Assembly (NCBI RefSeq): GCF_036946495.1
Contig: NZ_JAQIIX010000002.1
Location: forward strand, 930,001 to 994,000
Direction of reading: 5' to 3'
Source: Mycolicibacterium neoaurum
GTDB taxonomy: Bacteria; Actinomycetota; Actinomycetes; Mycobacteriales; Mycobacteriaceae
Length of the DNA: 64,000 nucleotides
The position numbers were made by a program, and so were the translations under genes. How positions within the stretch are numbered: the first letter of the stretch is position 1; the number at the start of each line of letters is the position of its first letter. Positions 37,884 to 46,378 of this stretch are shown here, in pieces. The notes beneath the pieces are model-generated. The model worked only from the letters and a program-made list of their open reading frames with translations, made no database searches and had not been told where the DNA came from.

Positions 37884-39344
37884 CACCGGCAGCCGGATCA
37901 CGAAAGCCGTTGCGCCGGGCTCGGACCGGGCTGTGATGGACCCACCGTGGGCCTCGATGATCGAGGCTGCAATCGACAGCCCCAGTCCGAAGCTGCCGGC
38001 GTCGCGCGCCCGGGACTTGTCGGCACGGACGAACCGTTCGAACAGGTGCCCCAGCAATTCGGCGGGGATACCCGGACCGTCGTCGGCGACGGTCAGCTCC
38101 GTACAGCCGTCCGTCACGACGATCCCTGCTGTCACCGACGTCCCGTCCGGGGTGTGCACGCGGGCGTTGTTGAGCAGGTTGGACAACGTCTGGTGCAGCC
38201 GGGCGCGATCCCCGCGCACCCACACCGGATGTCCAGGGAGCTCGAGGCGCCATCGGTGCTGAGGTGCCGACACCGTGATGTCGTTGACCGCGTCGGCCAG
38301 GAGTTCGGTCAGATCGACGGCGGCCATGTCGAGGTCCTGCCCCTCGTCCAGGCGGGCCAGCAGGAGCAGGTCGGCGACAAGGGAATTCATCCTTCGCGTC
38401 TCGGATTCGATTCTGGCCAGCGAGTACTCGGTGGTCTCGGGTAGCACGGCGGCATCCTGACGGGTCAGCTCGGCGTAGCCGTGGATCGCGGCCAGCGGGG
38501 TGCGCAACTCGTGGCTGGCGTCGGTGATGAACTGGCGCATCCGCCGGTCGGAGGCGGCGACATCGGACAGCGCGCCCTCGACATGGTCGAGCAACCGGTT
38601 CAGCGTGTGGCCGACGAGTCCGACCTCGGTGCGCGGGTCGGTGTCGCCGGCGGGTACCCGCGGGGTGATGGTGTGGTTGTCACGATCCAACGGCAGCGCC
38701 GCCACCTCGGCGGCCGTCGCGGACACCCGGTGCAACGGGCGCAGCGCGAATCGGACGATGACCAGCGTGCTCAGGGCGGTGACCACCAGTGCCAGCAGGG
38801 TCAGACCGGATACGACCGCCGTCTCGCGCATCATCGCCTCCCATGCCGGGGTGCGCGAGACCCCGGTGACCAGCATCTCGCCGTCCTCGCCGAGTTGGCC
38901 GACCATCCGGTACCAGCCCAGCCCAGGCAGTTCCACGGTGCGGATCTCACCATCGGCCCACGGGATGCGGGCAATGGTCGACACCGCTTCCGGTGGGGCG
39001 GGCACGGCGTCATCGGGCAGGAAGTGCGCCGAATCGACGACCTGCCCGCCCTGGATGAGCGCCACCACGTTGCCCTGCGCCTGCCCGATGAGGTTCACCA
39101 GGGGTTTCATCTCCCCGGGTCCCGGCAGTTGCCCATCGGCACCGGGGGTCGCGCGGTACTTGACCACCGAGGTGACGCAGCCCTGCAGCGCACCGGCCAA
39201 CTGGGTGTCGATGATGCCGAGCACCGAGGACCGCAGCGTCAACACCGACATGGCGCCGATGGTGGCCACCGCGACCATCACCATCAGCGAGAGACCGACG
39301 ACGAGCTGCTTGAGTAGGGTCCAGCTGCGCCACATCCGCCTCAC
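37806..39344 (-). CDS. Sensor histidine kinase (TrcS/TcrY-like)
   Basis: 512 residues. Membrane helix ~12-35, an extracellular domain to ~165, second helix ~172-195, HAMP, HisKA with ITDASHELRTPLAAIHGYA, and an ATPase domain with NLLNNARVHTPDG, DDGPGIPAELLGHLFERF and FGLGLSIAASIIEAHGG. Closest to the mycobacterial TrcS type, by pattern only. GTG 39344 overlaps the regulator stop (GTGA). About 26 C-terminal residues are encoded opposite the end of accD3. Confidence 0.88.
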   Translation of the reverse strand: MRRMWRSWTLLKQLVVGLSLMVMVAVATIGAMSVLTLRSSVLGIIDTQLAGALQGCVTSVVKYRATPGADGQLPGPGEMKPLVNLIGQAQGNVVALIQGGQVVDSAHFLPDDAVPAPPEAVSTIARIPWADGEIRTVELPGLGWYRMVGQLGEDGEMLVTGVSRTPAWEAMMRETAVVSGLTLLALVVTALSTLVIVRFALRPLHRVSATAAEVAALPLDRDNHTITPRVPAGDTDPRTEVGLVGHTLNRLLDHVEGALSDVAASDRRMRQFITDASHELRTPLAAIHGYAELTRQDAAVLPETTEYSLARIESETRRMNSLVADLLLLARLDEGQDLDMAAVDLTELLADAVNDITVSAPQHRWRLELPGHPVWVRGDRARLHQTLSNLLNNARVHTPDGTSVTAGIVVTDGCTELTVADDGPGIPAELLGHLFERFVRADKSRARDAGSFGLGLSIAASIIEAHGGSITARSEPGATAFVIRLPVLQPDPAVPVQPGADPFQIGHRPQPV

Positions 39345-40132
39345 GGCGCGGCCCGCAGCAGGTAGCCCACGCCGCGGACGGTGTGGATCATCGGGTCCCG
39401 GTCGCTGTCGATCTTCTTACGCAGATACGACACGTAGAGGTCGACGATGCTGGTCTTGCCGCCGAAATCGTAGTCCCATACCCGTTGCAGGATTTCCATG
39501 CGACTCAGCGCCTTTCGCGGATTGCGCATCATGAACCGCAGCAGGTCGAATTCGGTGGATGTCAACGCGATCGGTTCACCACCCCGGGTCACCTCCCGGC
39601 TGGCGGCGTCCAGGCAGAGGTCCCCGACGATCAACGACTCCTCGTCGGCCGGCGTCAGATAGGCGGTGCGACGCAGCAATCCACGCAACCTGGCGACCAA
39701 CTCCTCCAACGAGAACGGCTTGGTCATGTAGTCGTCACCGCCCGCGGTCAGCCCGGTGACGCGATCGGCGACCGAATCGCGCGCGGTGAGGAACAACGTC
39801 GGGGTGTAGGGACCCGACTCGCGGAGTTTGGCCAGCACACCGAGGCCGTCCAGGTCGGGCAGCATGATGTCCAGAACCAGCAGATCCGGGGTGTTGGCGT
39901 GATACTTCTCCACCGCCTCGGCGGCATCATGGGCGACGTCGATCTCCCAGCCCTCGTACTTCAGCGCCATCCGGATCAGGTTGGTCAGGGCGCGTTCGTC
40001 ATCGACGAGCAGCACCCGGATCGGGGAACCGTCGGCGCGGTACATCTTCGGCAACTGGCCGAGGATGGCCCGCCGCGGTCCTTGGTCGTCGACAGGTGCG
40101 GTGCTCACGGCTCCATTGTTGCCGTAGTTCAC
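39341..40132 (-). CDS. OmpR/PhoB-family response regulator (TrcR-like)
   Basis: 263 residues from GTG 40132; a second GTG start lies at 40108. The receiver domain has IRVLLVDDERA, acceptor DLLVLDIMLPDLDG and DDYMTKPFS. A winged-helix output domain shows ALTSTEFDLLRFMMRNP and SRMEILQRVWDYDFGG. MYRADGSPIRVLLVDDE is the lead-in typical of the TrcR type. Partner kinase directly downstream. GTTCA direct repeats at 40127 and 40140 are possible self-binding sites. Confidence 0.88.
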   Translation of the reverse strand: MNYGNNGAVSTAPVDDQGPRRAILGQLPKMYRADGSPIRVLLVDDERALTNLIRMALKYEGWEIDVAHDAAEAVEKYHANTPDLLVLDIMLPDLDGLGVLAKLRESGPYTPTLFLTARDSVADRVTGLTAGGDDYMTKPFSLEELVARLRGLLRRTAYLTPADEESLIVGDLCLDAASREVTRGGEPIALTSTEFDLLRFMMRNPRKALSRMEILQRVWDYDFGGKTSIVDLYVSYLRKKIDSDRDPMIHTVRGVGYLLRAAP

Positions 40133-40237
40133 AGCGAAAGTTCATGTGAATCGTCTATGAGAGTGACGGCCTCGGCTCGGCCTGCCAGAAGACTTGGGGG
40201 CACACCGATCTGGCCATCCACCGAAAGGGTGAACCAC

Positions 40238-40660
40238 GTGTCCATCTCGAAGTCCACCGTCACGACGCCTGCCGCCCCGGCAGTCGATGATCGCCTGTCC
40301 GCCAATGCACCGATCGTGCTCGGAGTGTTCCGAATCCTGGTCGCGCTCATGTTCGCCATGCACGGCACGATGAAGCTGTTCGGCTTTCCCAGCGGTTCGC
40401 CCGCAGCGGTGGGAACCTGGCCCAGTTGGTGGGCGGGCGTGCTGGAGATCGTGCTCGGGCTGTTGATCGCCGTCGGATTCTTCAGCCGCGCGGCGGCGTT
40501 CGTCGCCTCCGGGATGATGGCCGTCGCCTACTTCTGGATGCACTTCCCGGAAGCGTTCTGGCCCATCGACAACGGCGGTGAGAGCGCCGCGCTGTACAGC
40601 TTCTTCTTCCTGCTGTTGGTGTTCACCGGCCCGGGAGCGCTGTCGATCAACCGGAGGTAG
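40238..40660 (+). CDS. DoxX-family membrane protein, copy 1
   Basis: 140 residues, four hydrophobic helices. Family motif RILVALMFAMHGTMKLFGFP near residue 36, then WAGVLEIVLGLLIAVGFFSRAAAFVASGMM and YFWMHFPEAFWPIDNGGESAALY. DoxX proteins associate with oxidoreductases (thiol/quinone redox) at the membrane; the M. tuberculosis DoxX partners SodA and SseA. GTG 40238 has GAAAGG upstream. A second copy follows 43 bp later. Divergent from the two-component system. Confidence 0.85.
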   Translation: MSISKSTVTTPAAPAVDDRLSANAPIVLGVFRILVALMFAMHGTMKLFGFPSGSPAAVGTWPSWWAGVLEIVLGLLIAVGFFSRAAAFVASGMMAVAYFWMHFPEAFWPIDNGGESAALYSFFFLLLVFTGPGALSINRR

Positions 40661-40703
40661 GTAGCCCCCACTTTCCGGTACGTGCGTGCCAACATCTGGA
40701 TCC

Positions 40704-41117
40704 ATGACCACTTCGACAGTCGATACCGTTGCACGCTTGCAGGATCCGCTGACGGCCCGGGCTCCGCTGGCCATCGGTGTGTTCCGGATCCTCGTCGGTC
40801 TGATGTACGCCATGCACGGCACGGTCAAACTGTTCGGCTTCCCCAACGGGCCGACGGTCACCTTAGGCGCCTGGCCGAGTTGGTGGGCGGCGGTGTTGGA
40901 AGTGGTGTTCGGCCTGCTCATCGCGGTCGGGTTCGCCACCCGGTTGTCGGCGTTCATCTCCTCGGGCGTGATGGCCGTCGCCTACTTCTGGAAGCACTTC
41001 CCCGACGGTTTCTGGCCCATCGCCAACGACGGCGAAACCGCGGCGCTGTACAGCTTCATCTTCGCCCTCCTGGTGTTCACCGGCCCGGGGGCTCTGGCGC
41101 TGCGACGGAACGGCTGA
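40704..41117 (+). CDS. DoxX-family membrane protein, copy 2
   Basis: 137 residues from ATG 40704; a GTG six codons upstream is possible. It aligns almost end to end with copy 1: VFRILVGLMYAMHGTVKLFGFP, WAAVLEVVFGLLIAVGFATRLSAFISSGVM and YFWKHFPDGFWPIANDGETAALY. A tandem duplication is evident. It is followed in 7 bp by the convergent YhgE gene. Confidence 0.85.
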   Translation: MTTSTVDTVARLQDPLTARAPLAIGVFRILVGLMYAMHGTVKLFGFPNGPTVTLGAWPSWWAAVLEVVFGLLIAVGFATRLSAFISSGVMAVAYFWKHFPDGFWPIANDGETAALYSFIFALLVFTGPGALALRRNG

Positions 41118-41124
41118 GGCGGGT

Positions 41125-43137
41125 TCAGACCTCGATCGGCGGGTTCAGCCGCTCCATCGTGTACTGCCGGTCCCGCCGGGCCGCCCACGAGCTGGCGGCC
41201 AGTGCGGCGACCAGCAGCCCACCGAGCACCGCGATGGCGATCCACATCCGGTGATCGACCCCGCCGGCGATGGTCTGCCGCAACCCGTTCACCGCGTAGG
41301 TCATCGGGTCGAACGGGTGCAGGATCTGGAAGGGTTTGGCGGTGGTCTCCACCGGATAGATGCCACCGGCCGAAACCAGTTGCAGCATCAGGAAAGCCAG
41401 CGTCACCACCCGTCCCACCGACACGCCGAAGACGGCGTTGAACGCCTGGATGACCGCGAGGAAGGTGGCCCCGATCAGAAGTAGGAACGCCACCGTCGCC
41501 AGCGGATGCTTGGCCTGCAGACCGACACCGAAGTGCACCACCACGTACATCACCGCGACCTGGCACACCACGATCAGCAGCGCGGGCCAGTAGGAAGCCA
41601 GCGCCACCCGCAAGGCGCCGAGCCCGTGTACGACGGGCCGGGACTGTATCGGTTTCAGCAGCATCCAGATGATCAGCGCGCCGATGAACAGGGCCAATGG
41701 CAGGAAGAACGGCGCGAACCCGGTGCCGAACGTGGCCGCCGGGTTATCGGTGCGCAGGTCCAGTTGCACCGGGGTGGCGATCGTGCGCGCCACGTCGGTA
41801 CGTTGCTGCGGCGTCCAGGACGGCACCTGGGCCGAGCCTTCCTTGAGCTTGCTCGCCAGCTCCGCACTTCCGTCGGCGAGTTTCTCTGTGCCGTCGGCGA
41901 GTTGGTCGGCACCATCGGTGAGCTGACGCCCACCGGCGGCGAGCTGGACCAGTCCGCTGTTGAGCTGATGGGCACCGTTGTTGAGCTGGTCGACACCGTT
42001 GCGCAGTTGGGCCACGTCATCACGCAGGCCACCGTTGAGCGCGCGGGTGATGAACAACCGCAACTTGCTGTTCGGGTCGCCGAGTTCGCCCTCCAGCCGG
42101 GATGCGCTGTCGCGCAGCTTGAGCAGGCCGTCATCGGTCGTGGGGTCGATCCCGTTGGCCCGCAGCAGTCGTTGCGCACCGGCCAGGACGTCTCCGGCGT
42201 GCCGCACCGTCGGGTCCGGGTTGGTTTGCAGGATGCCCAGGGTCTGGTCGACGATCGCCGCGGCCTGCGCCTGATCGATGTTCAGCGCCGCCACCCGATC
42301 CGTCGTGGAGCGCACCGCCGCACTGAGCCGCTGGGCAAGCAGGCCCACCTCGTTCGGGTCGAGCTGCAGCCCACCGACGCGGTCCAGCATCTCCAACAGC
42401 GGACCGGTGGCCGTGTCCACCTTCGACGCCAGCTGCTGGGTGCCCGCCATCAGCTGTGCCGACCCGTCGCGCGCGGTCACAAGACCGGTGGTCAATTCGC
42501 CGGCCCCGGCGGCCAACCGTTGAGCACCGTTGTTGGCCTGGGCATTACCGTCCGCCAATCGTTGGGCGCCGTCGGCGGCCTGCACCAGTCCGGCCCCGGC
42601 ATCGGTCAGGCCGGTCAGCACCGTGCCCACCGTCTGCTGGCCGATGCTGGCATTGACCTGGTTGATGACCTCGCGGGCGGCGTTCTGCCCGATGATGGAG
42701 CCCAGGTAGTTGTTGGCATCGTTGAACGCGAAGTCGATCTGCGCCTGCTGCGGCGAACCGCCCGAGGGGGAGGCGATATCGGCGCTGAAATCCGCGGGCA
42801 GGGTGACCGTGAAGTAATACCTGCCGCTGCGCAGCCCGTCGGCCGCCTCAGCGGCCGAAACCTCGTGCAGTTGAAGCTGTCCGGAGCTGATCAGGGCGTC
42901 GGCGACCTGTCTGCCCGCATCCAGGGGCTTACCGTCGACCTCGGTCCCGGTGTCCTCGTTGACCAGCGCCACCGGCACCTTGTTGACGGCATCGAACGGA
43001 TTCCAGAACGCCCACAGGTACATCGCGCCGTAGAGCAATGGCATCAGCACCACCGTCACCAACGCGATCCGCGGCATCGCCCCGCGGGAGAAGCGCTTCA
43101 GGTCCGTGCCCAGCGACATTCCGGCAAGCATCGTCAC
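41125..43137 (-). CDS. YhgE/Pip-domain ABC-2-type membrane protein
   Basis: 670 residues. N-terminal helix with RIALVTVVLMPLLYGAMYLWAFWNPF, a long extracellular portion (~50-480), and five to six helices in the C-terminal 190 residues, as in YhgE/Pip (phage-infection-protein-like) transporters. The outer part has coiled-coil repeats of the LADGxxQLxxG type (residues ~190-240 and 370-430). It may export a lipid or protein with the adjacent ATPase. GTG 43137 overlaps the ATPase stop. Confidence 0.82.
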   Translation of the reverse strand: MTMLAGMSLGTDLKRFSRGAMPRIALVTVVLMPLLYGAMYLWAFWNPFDAVNKVPVALVNEDTGTEVDGKPLDAGRQVADALISSGQLQLHEVSAAEAADGLRSGRYYFTVTLPADFSADIASPSGGSPQQAQIDFAFNDANNYLGSIIGQNAAREVINQVNASIGQQTVGTVLTGLTDAGAGLVQAADGAQRLADGNAQANNGAQRLAAGAGELTTGLVTARDGSAQLMAGTQQLASKVDTATGPLLEMLDRVGGLQLDPNEVGLLAQRLSAAVRSTTDRVAALNIDQAQAAAIVDQTLGILQTNPDPTVRHAGDVLAGAQRLLRANGIDPTTDDGLLKLRDSASRLEGELGDPNSKLRLFITRALNGGLRDDVAQLRNGVDQLNNGAHQLNSGLVQLAAGGRQLTDGADQLADGTEKLADGSAELASKLKEGSAQVPSWTPQQRTDVARTIATPVQLDLRTDNPAATFGTGFAPFFLPLALFIGALIIWMLLKPIQSRPVVHGLGALRVALASYWPALLIVVCQVAVMYVVVHFGVGLQAKHPLATVAFLLLIGATFLAVIQAFNAVFGVSVGRVVTLAFLMLQLVSAGGIYPVETTAKPFQILHPFDPMTYAVNGLRQTIAGGVDHRMWIAIAVLGGLLVAALAASSWAARRDRQYTMERLNPPIEV

Positions 43138-43781
43138 TCACTCACTTTCAGCTCGGCTTTGACGCCGGGAACGGGATTTGCCGATGCGGTGACCACCGTC
43201 TGGTTCTCACCCAGCGCGAGCAACCGGTCCAGCACCACCGCGCGGTTGTTGTCGTCGGTGATGCCGTCGAGGTCACCGACCACCAGCAGCGGCGGGACGC
43301 CGGTATTGGCCAGTGCGATACGCAGCAGAACCTGGTTGAGCTCACCGATCTGGTCGAAATAGGCGTCCATATCGGGCAGCGGCACATCTCCGAATGTCGA
43401 CGCGCAGAGGGCGTTGAGATCGGAGACGCCGGCCTTGCCGATGAACCGGTACCAGGGTGCATCCCAACGCAGCTGTTCGGTGATCAGATCGGCGACGGTG
43501 ACCGATTCGGCGATCTTGTCCAGCGCGTCGATATTGGCCAAAGCCGACACGGCGAAGATCTTGCGGGCCTCGCTGTGCCCGAAGACGGTGATGGTGCCCG
43601 ACTGTGCACGCATCCGGCCGGCCAGCGTCAGCAACAGGGCGGTGCGACCGGTGCCGGCCGGATGGATCAGGGCCGTCACGCCACCGGCGTCGATATCCAG
43701 GTCTACCGGGCCATAGACCGGGCCCCACGGGCCTTTGACTCGTATTGCCCTGGCGACGACGGCCGGTTCTGGATCTGCCAC
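43134..43781 (-). CDS. Degenerate ABC ATPase subunit partnering YhgE protein
   Basis: 215 residues, clearly ABC-like in order: GPVYGPVDLDIDAGGVTALIH then P-loop region at 40-47 reading HPAGTGRT (Lys replaced by Arg46, first Gly lost); TVFGHSEARKIF; the signature region reads IGELNQVLLRIALA in place of LSGGQ; the Walker B line PPLLVVGDLDGI lacks the DE pair. Weak or no ATP hydrolysis is likely. It may be a regulatory subunit, or be a pseudoenzyme that needs another ATPase. It directly precedes the YhgE-type permease. Start GTG 43781. Confidence 0.75.
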   Translation of the reverse strand: MADPEPAVVARAIRVKGPWGPVYGPVDLDIDAGGVTALIHPAGTGRTALLLTLAGRMRAQSGTITVFGHSEARKIFAVSALANIDALDKIAESVTVADLITEQLRWDAPWYRFIGKAGVSDLNALCASTFGDVPLPDMDAYFDQIGELNQVLLRIALANTGVPPLLVVGDLDGITDDNNRAVVLDRLLALGENQTVVTASANPVPGVKAELKVSE

Positions 43782-43802
43782 CGACCAATCTCAGCACACA
43801 CC

Positions 43803-44681
43803 TCAGCTCAGGTGCAGATACCCGCCGAACATCTCCAGCAGTTGTGCTGTCCGCCACCAGATGAGAAAGCAGAACAGCACCAGCAGCCCACCCGCCACCG
43901 CAGCCTGCACCAGGTTTCGTTGCGCCCGCGGCGCGTAGACGAAGCCGGCGGCCACCAGGCCGCCCGCGACCAACCCACCGAGGTGCCCCTGCCAGCTGAT
44001 GGCCCCGGCGCCGATCAGCGGAGCGGCGAAGGTGAACACAACGTTGATCACAATCAGGCCGATGACCCACTTGACGTCGAGGTTCAGCTTGCGCGACACC
44101 ACGAAGATCGCGCCGAACAAGCCGAACACCGCACCCGATGCGCCCGCCGTGGCGGTGTTCAGCGGGGAGATCAGGTACACCAGCACCGACCCGCCGAGGG
44201 CACTCAACCCGTAGAGCGCGCCGAACCGAAGCCGGCCGAGGAGGCGCTCCAGCGACGGGCCGATGACGTACAGGGCGTACATGTTGAACAGGATGTGGGC
44301 GATCCCGTAGTGCAAGAACGCCGAGGTCACCAGCCGGTAGTACTGGCCATCGGCCACCGCGGGCGGCCACAGCGTCAGCTCGTTCTCCAACCGCCCCGAC
44401 GCCATCTGAAGGACGAACATGACGATGTTGACGGCGATCAACGCGTAGGTGATCACTGGAGTGTCGCCGGCGACCTTTCCGCCGAACCGCCCCTGGACCG
44501 GCCGGACGGTCGCCGCGCCGGCGGCCACACATTCCGGGCATTGATGACCGACGGCTGCCGACTGCATACAGTCCCCGCAGATGTAGCGACCGCAGCGGGT
44601 GCAGGAGACGTAGGTCGGGCGGCCCGGATGGCGATAGCAGGCCGGGGCCGGCGGTGGCGGCGGCTGCTGGGGGTACGTCAT
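43803..44681 (-). CDS. Rhomboid-family intramembrane serine protease with N-terminal zinc-binding domain
   Basis: 292 residues. Residues 15-51 hold C15, H18, C27, C30, C35, C38, H46, C48 and C51, a B-box-like two-zinc site. The rhomboid domain has HILFNMYAL, catalytic Ser in TAGASGAVFG and His in SWQGHLGGLVAGG, spread over six or seven helices. It should cleave membrane proteins within the bilayer. ATG 44681 selected; three-codon-longer start exists. It lies 22 bp after a FadD-type gene on the same strand. Confidence 0.87.
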   Translation of the reverse strand: MTYPQQPPPPPAPACYRHPGRPTYVSCTRCGRYICGDCMQSAAVGHQCPECVAAGAATVRPVQGRFGGKVAGDTPVITYALIAVNIVMFVLQMASGRLENELTLWPPAVADGQYYRLVTSAFLHYGIAHILFNMYALYVIGPSLERLLGRLRFGALYGLSALGGSVLVYLISPLNTATAGASGAVFGLFGAIFVVSRKLNLDVKWVIGLIVINVVFTFAAPLIGAGAISWQGHLGGLVAGGLVAAGFVYAPRAQRNLVQAAVAGGLLVLFCFLIWWRTAQLLEMFGGYLHLS

Positions 44682-44703
44682 GTCACCCATCATTCCCGAT
44701 GCG

Positions 44704-46275
44704 CTACAGACCCAGGATCTGCACACTCTCCTCGCGCATCTGGACCTTGCGGATCTTGCCGGTGACGGTCATCGGGAACTCCTCGACCAGATGCACGTAG
44801 CGCGGGATCTTGTAGTGCGCCAGCCTGCCCTCGGCGAACGTCCGCAGCGCCGCGGCATCGAGGGGTTCCGCCCCCGGCTTCATCTTGATCCAGGCGCAGA
44901 TCTCCTCGCCGTACCGCTCGTCCGGTACGCCGACCACCTGGGCGTCCTCGATGCCGGGGTGGGTGTAGAGGAATTCCTCGATCTCGCGCGGATAGATGTT
45001 CTCGCCGCCGCGGATCACCATGTCCTTGATCCGGCCGACGATGGTGCAGTAGCCGTCCTCGCGCATCACCGCCAGGTCGCCGGTGTGCATCCAGCCGTCG
45101 TCATCGATGGCCTGGGCAGTCTTGTCGGGATCGTCCCAATATCCGAGCATCACCGAGTAACCACGGGTGCAGAACTCGCCCGGTTGTCCGCGGTCGACGA
45201 GCTCGCCGGTGTTCGGGTCGACGATCTTTACCTCGACATGGGGGTGCGCCCGGCCGATGGTCGCGGTCCGGCGCTCCAGGTCGTCATCGTGCAGGGTCTG
45301 GCATGACACCGGCGAGGTCTCGGTCATGCCGTAGGCGATGGCCACCTCGGCCATATGCATCTCGTTGATGCAACGTTTCATCACCTCGACCGGGCAGACC
45401 GCGCCCGCCATGATGCCGGTGCGCAGGCTCGACAGGTCACGGTCGGCGAAGCTCGGGTGGTTCTGCATGGCGATGAACATGGTCGGCACGCCGTACACGC
45501 CCGTACAACGTTCGGCCTCAACGGCTTTGAGGGTCAACCCGGGATCGAATCCCGGCGCCGGGATGACCATGGTGACGCCGTGGGTGGTGCAGCCGAGATT
45601 GCCCATCACCATGCCGAAGCAGTGATAGAACGGCACCGGGATGCAGAGCCGATCACCAGGGGCGAAGTTGATGCCCTCGGTGACGAAGAACCCGTTGTTC
45701 AGGATGTTGCGGTGCGACAACGTCGCACCCTTCGGGAAACCTGTTGTGCCCGAGGTGTACTGGATGTTGATCGGATCGGTGTTGGACAACATCGCCTGGC
45801 GTTCGGCCAGTTCGCCGGCGGGCACCGCGGCGGCGCGCAGTTCCTCCCAGTCGCCGGTGCCCAGGAAGATCACCTCGCTCAGCGAGGGCGCCTCCGTGCG
45901 TACCTCGGCGACCATCCCGACGTAGTCGCTGGTCTTGAACTCGGTGGCCGAGATGAGCATCCGCACTTGCGCCTGGTTGAGCACATAGGCCAATTCGTGT
46001 GTGCGGTAGGCGGGGTTGATGTTGACCAGGATGGCGCCGATCTTGGCGGTCGCGTACTGGACGATGGTCCACTCCGACCTGTTCGGAGACCAGATTCCGA
46101 CCCGGTCGCCCTTGGCAATACCTTTACCGATCAAACCTCGCGCGATGATGTCGATCTCATCGTCGAGTTCGCGGTAGGTCCACCGCGTTCCCTGCGCGAC
46201 GTCGACAAGCGCCTCGATATCCGGGTGGGCGGCGACCGTGCGTTCGAAGTTGGCACCGATGGTCTCTTCGATCAA
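44704..46275 (-). CDS. Acyl-CoA synthetase (FadD35-like AMP-binding protein)
   Basis: 523 residues. AMP-binding P-loop NIQYTSGTTGFPKGA near residue 172, YGMTETSPVS near 315, GWMHTGDLAVM near 390, and the catalytic lysine in MTVTGKIRKVQMRE at ~505. FadD-type proteins activate fatty acids as acyl-AMP then CoA esters. The only available start in frame is TTG 46275, because a stop lies eight codons upstream; no ribosome site is evident. FadD35 resemblance is by overall pattern. Confidence 0.87.
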   Translation of the reverse strand: MIEETIGANFERTVAAHPDIEALVDVAQGTRWTYRELDDEIDIIARGLIGKGIAKGDRVGIWSPNRSEWTIVQYATAKIGAILVNINPAYRTHELAYVLNQAQVRMLISATEFKTSDYVGMVAEVRTEAPSLSEVIFLGTGDWEELRAAAVPAGELAERQAMLSNTDPINIQYTSGTTGFPKGATLSHRNILNNGFFVTEGINFAPGDRLCIPVPFYHCFGMVMGNLGCTTHGVTMVIPAPGFDPGLTLKAVEAERCTGVYGVPTMFIAMQNHPSFADRDLSSLRTGIMAGAVCPVEVMKRCINEMHMAEVAIAYGMTETSPVSCQTLHDDDLERRTATIGRAHPHVEVKIVDPNTGELVDRGQPGEFCTRGYSVMLGYWDDPDKTAQAIDDDGWMHTGDLAVMREDGYCTIVGRIKDMVIRGGENIYPREIEEFLYTHPGIEDAQVVGVPDERYGEEICAWIKMKPGAEPLDAAALRTFAEGRLAHYKIPRYVHLVEEFPMTVTGKIRKVQMREESVQILGL

Positions 46276-46329
46276 CGGTGTCGTGGTCGGCCCGCGTCAT
46301 AGCTTTGCATCCGGCCCATTCGACTACTC

Positions 46330-46378
46330 CCCGTCGCTTCGCTCGCCCACCGGCCTATTTCCCGTCGCTTCGCTCGCC
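46330..46378. repeat. 18-bp direct repeat (GERSDG-type tail repeat)
   Basis: CCCGTCGCTTCGCTCGCC occurs at 46330-46347 and again at 46361-46378, 13 bp apart. The right-hand copy encodes the last residues (GERSDGK) of the acyl-CoA synthetase at 46355; the left-hand copy is intergenic. It looks like a short dispersed mycobacterial element. Confidence 0.7.

Noticed and set aside
40127..40150. GTTCAC...GTGAA dyad near the TrcR-like start as a firm operator
   Set aside because: Symmetry is weak and the spacing of GTTCA repeats (13 bp) is not the usual OmpR-family spacing; kept only as a note.
41506..43362. Plus-strand open frame of over 600 codons opposite YhgE
   Set aside because: Composition rich in Arg, Gln, Gly and His without domains; mirrors the third-position GC of the real gene.
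46330..46378. CRISPR or insertion-sequence end
   Set aside because: Only two repeat units, 13-bp spacing, no cas or transposase genes.
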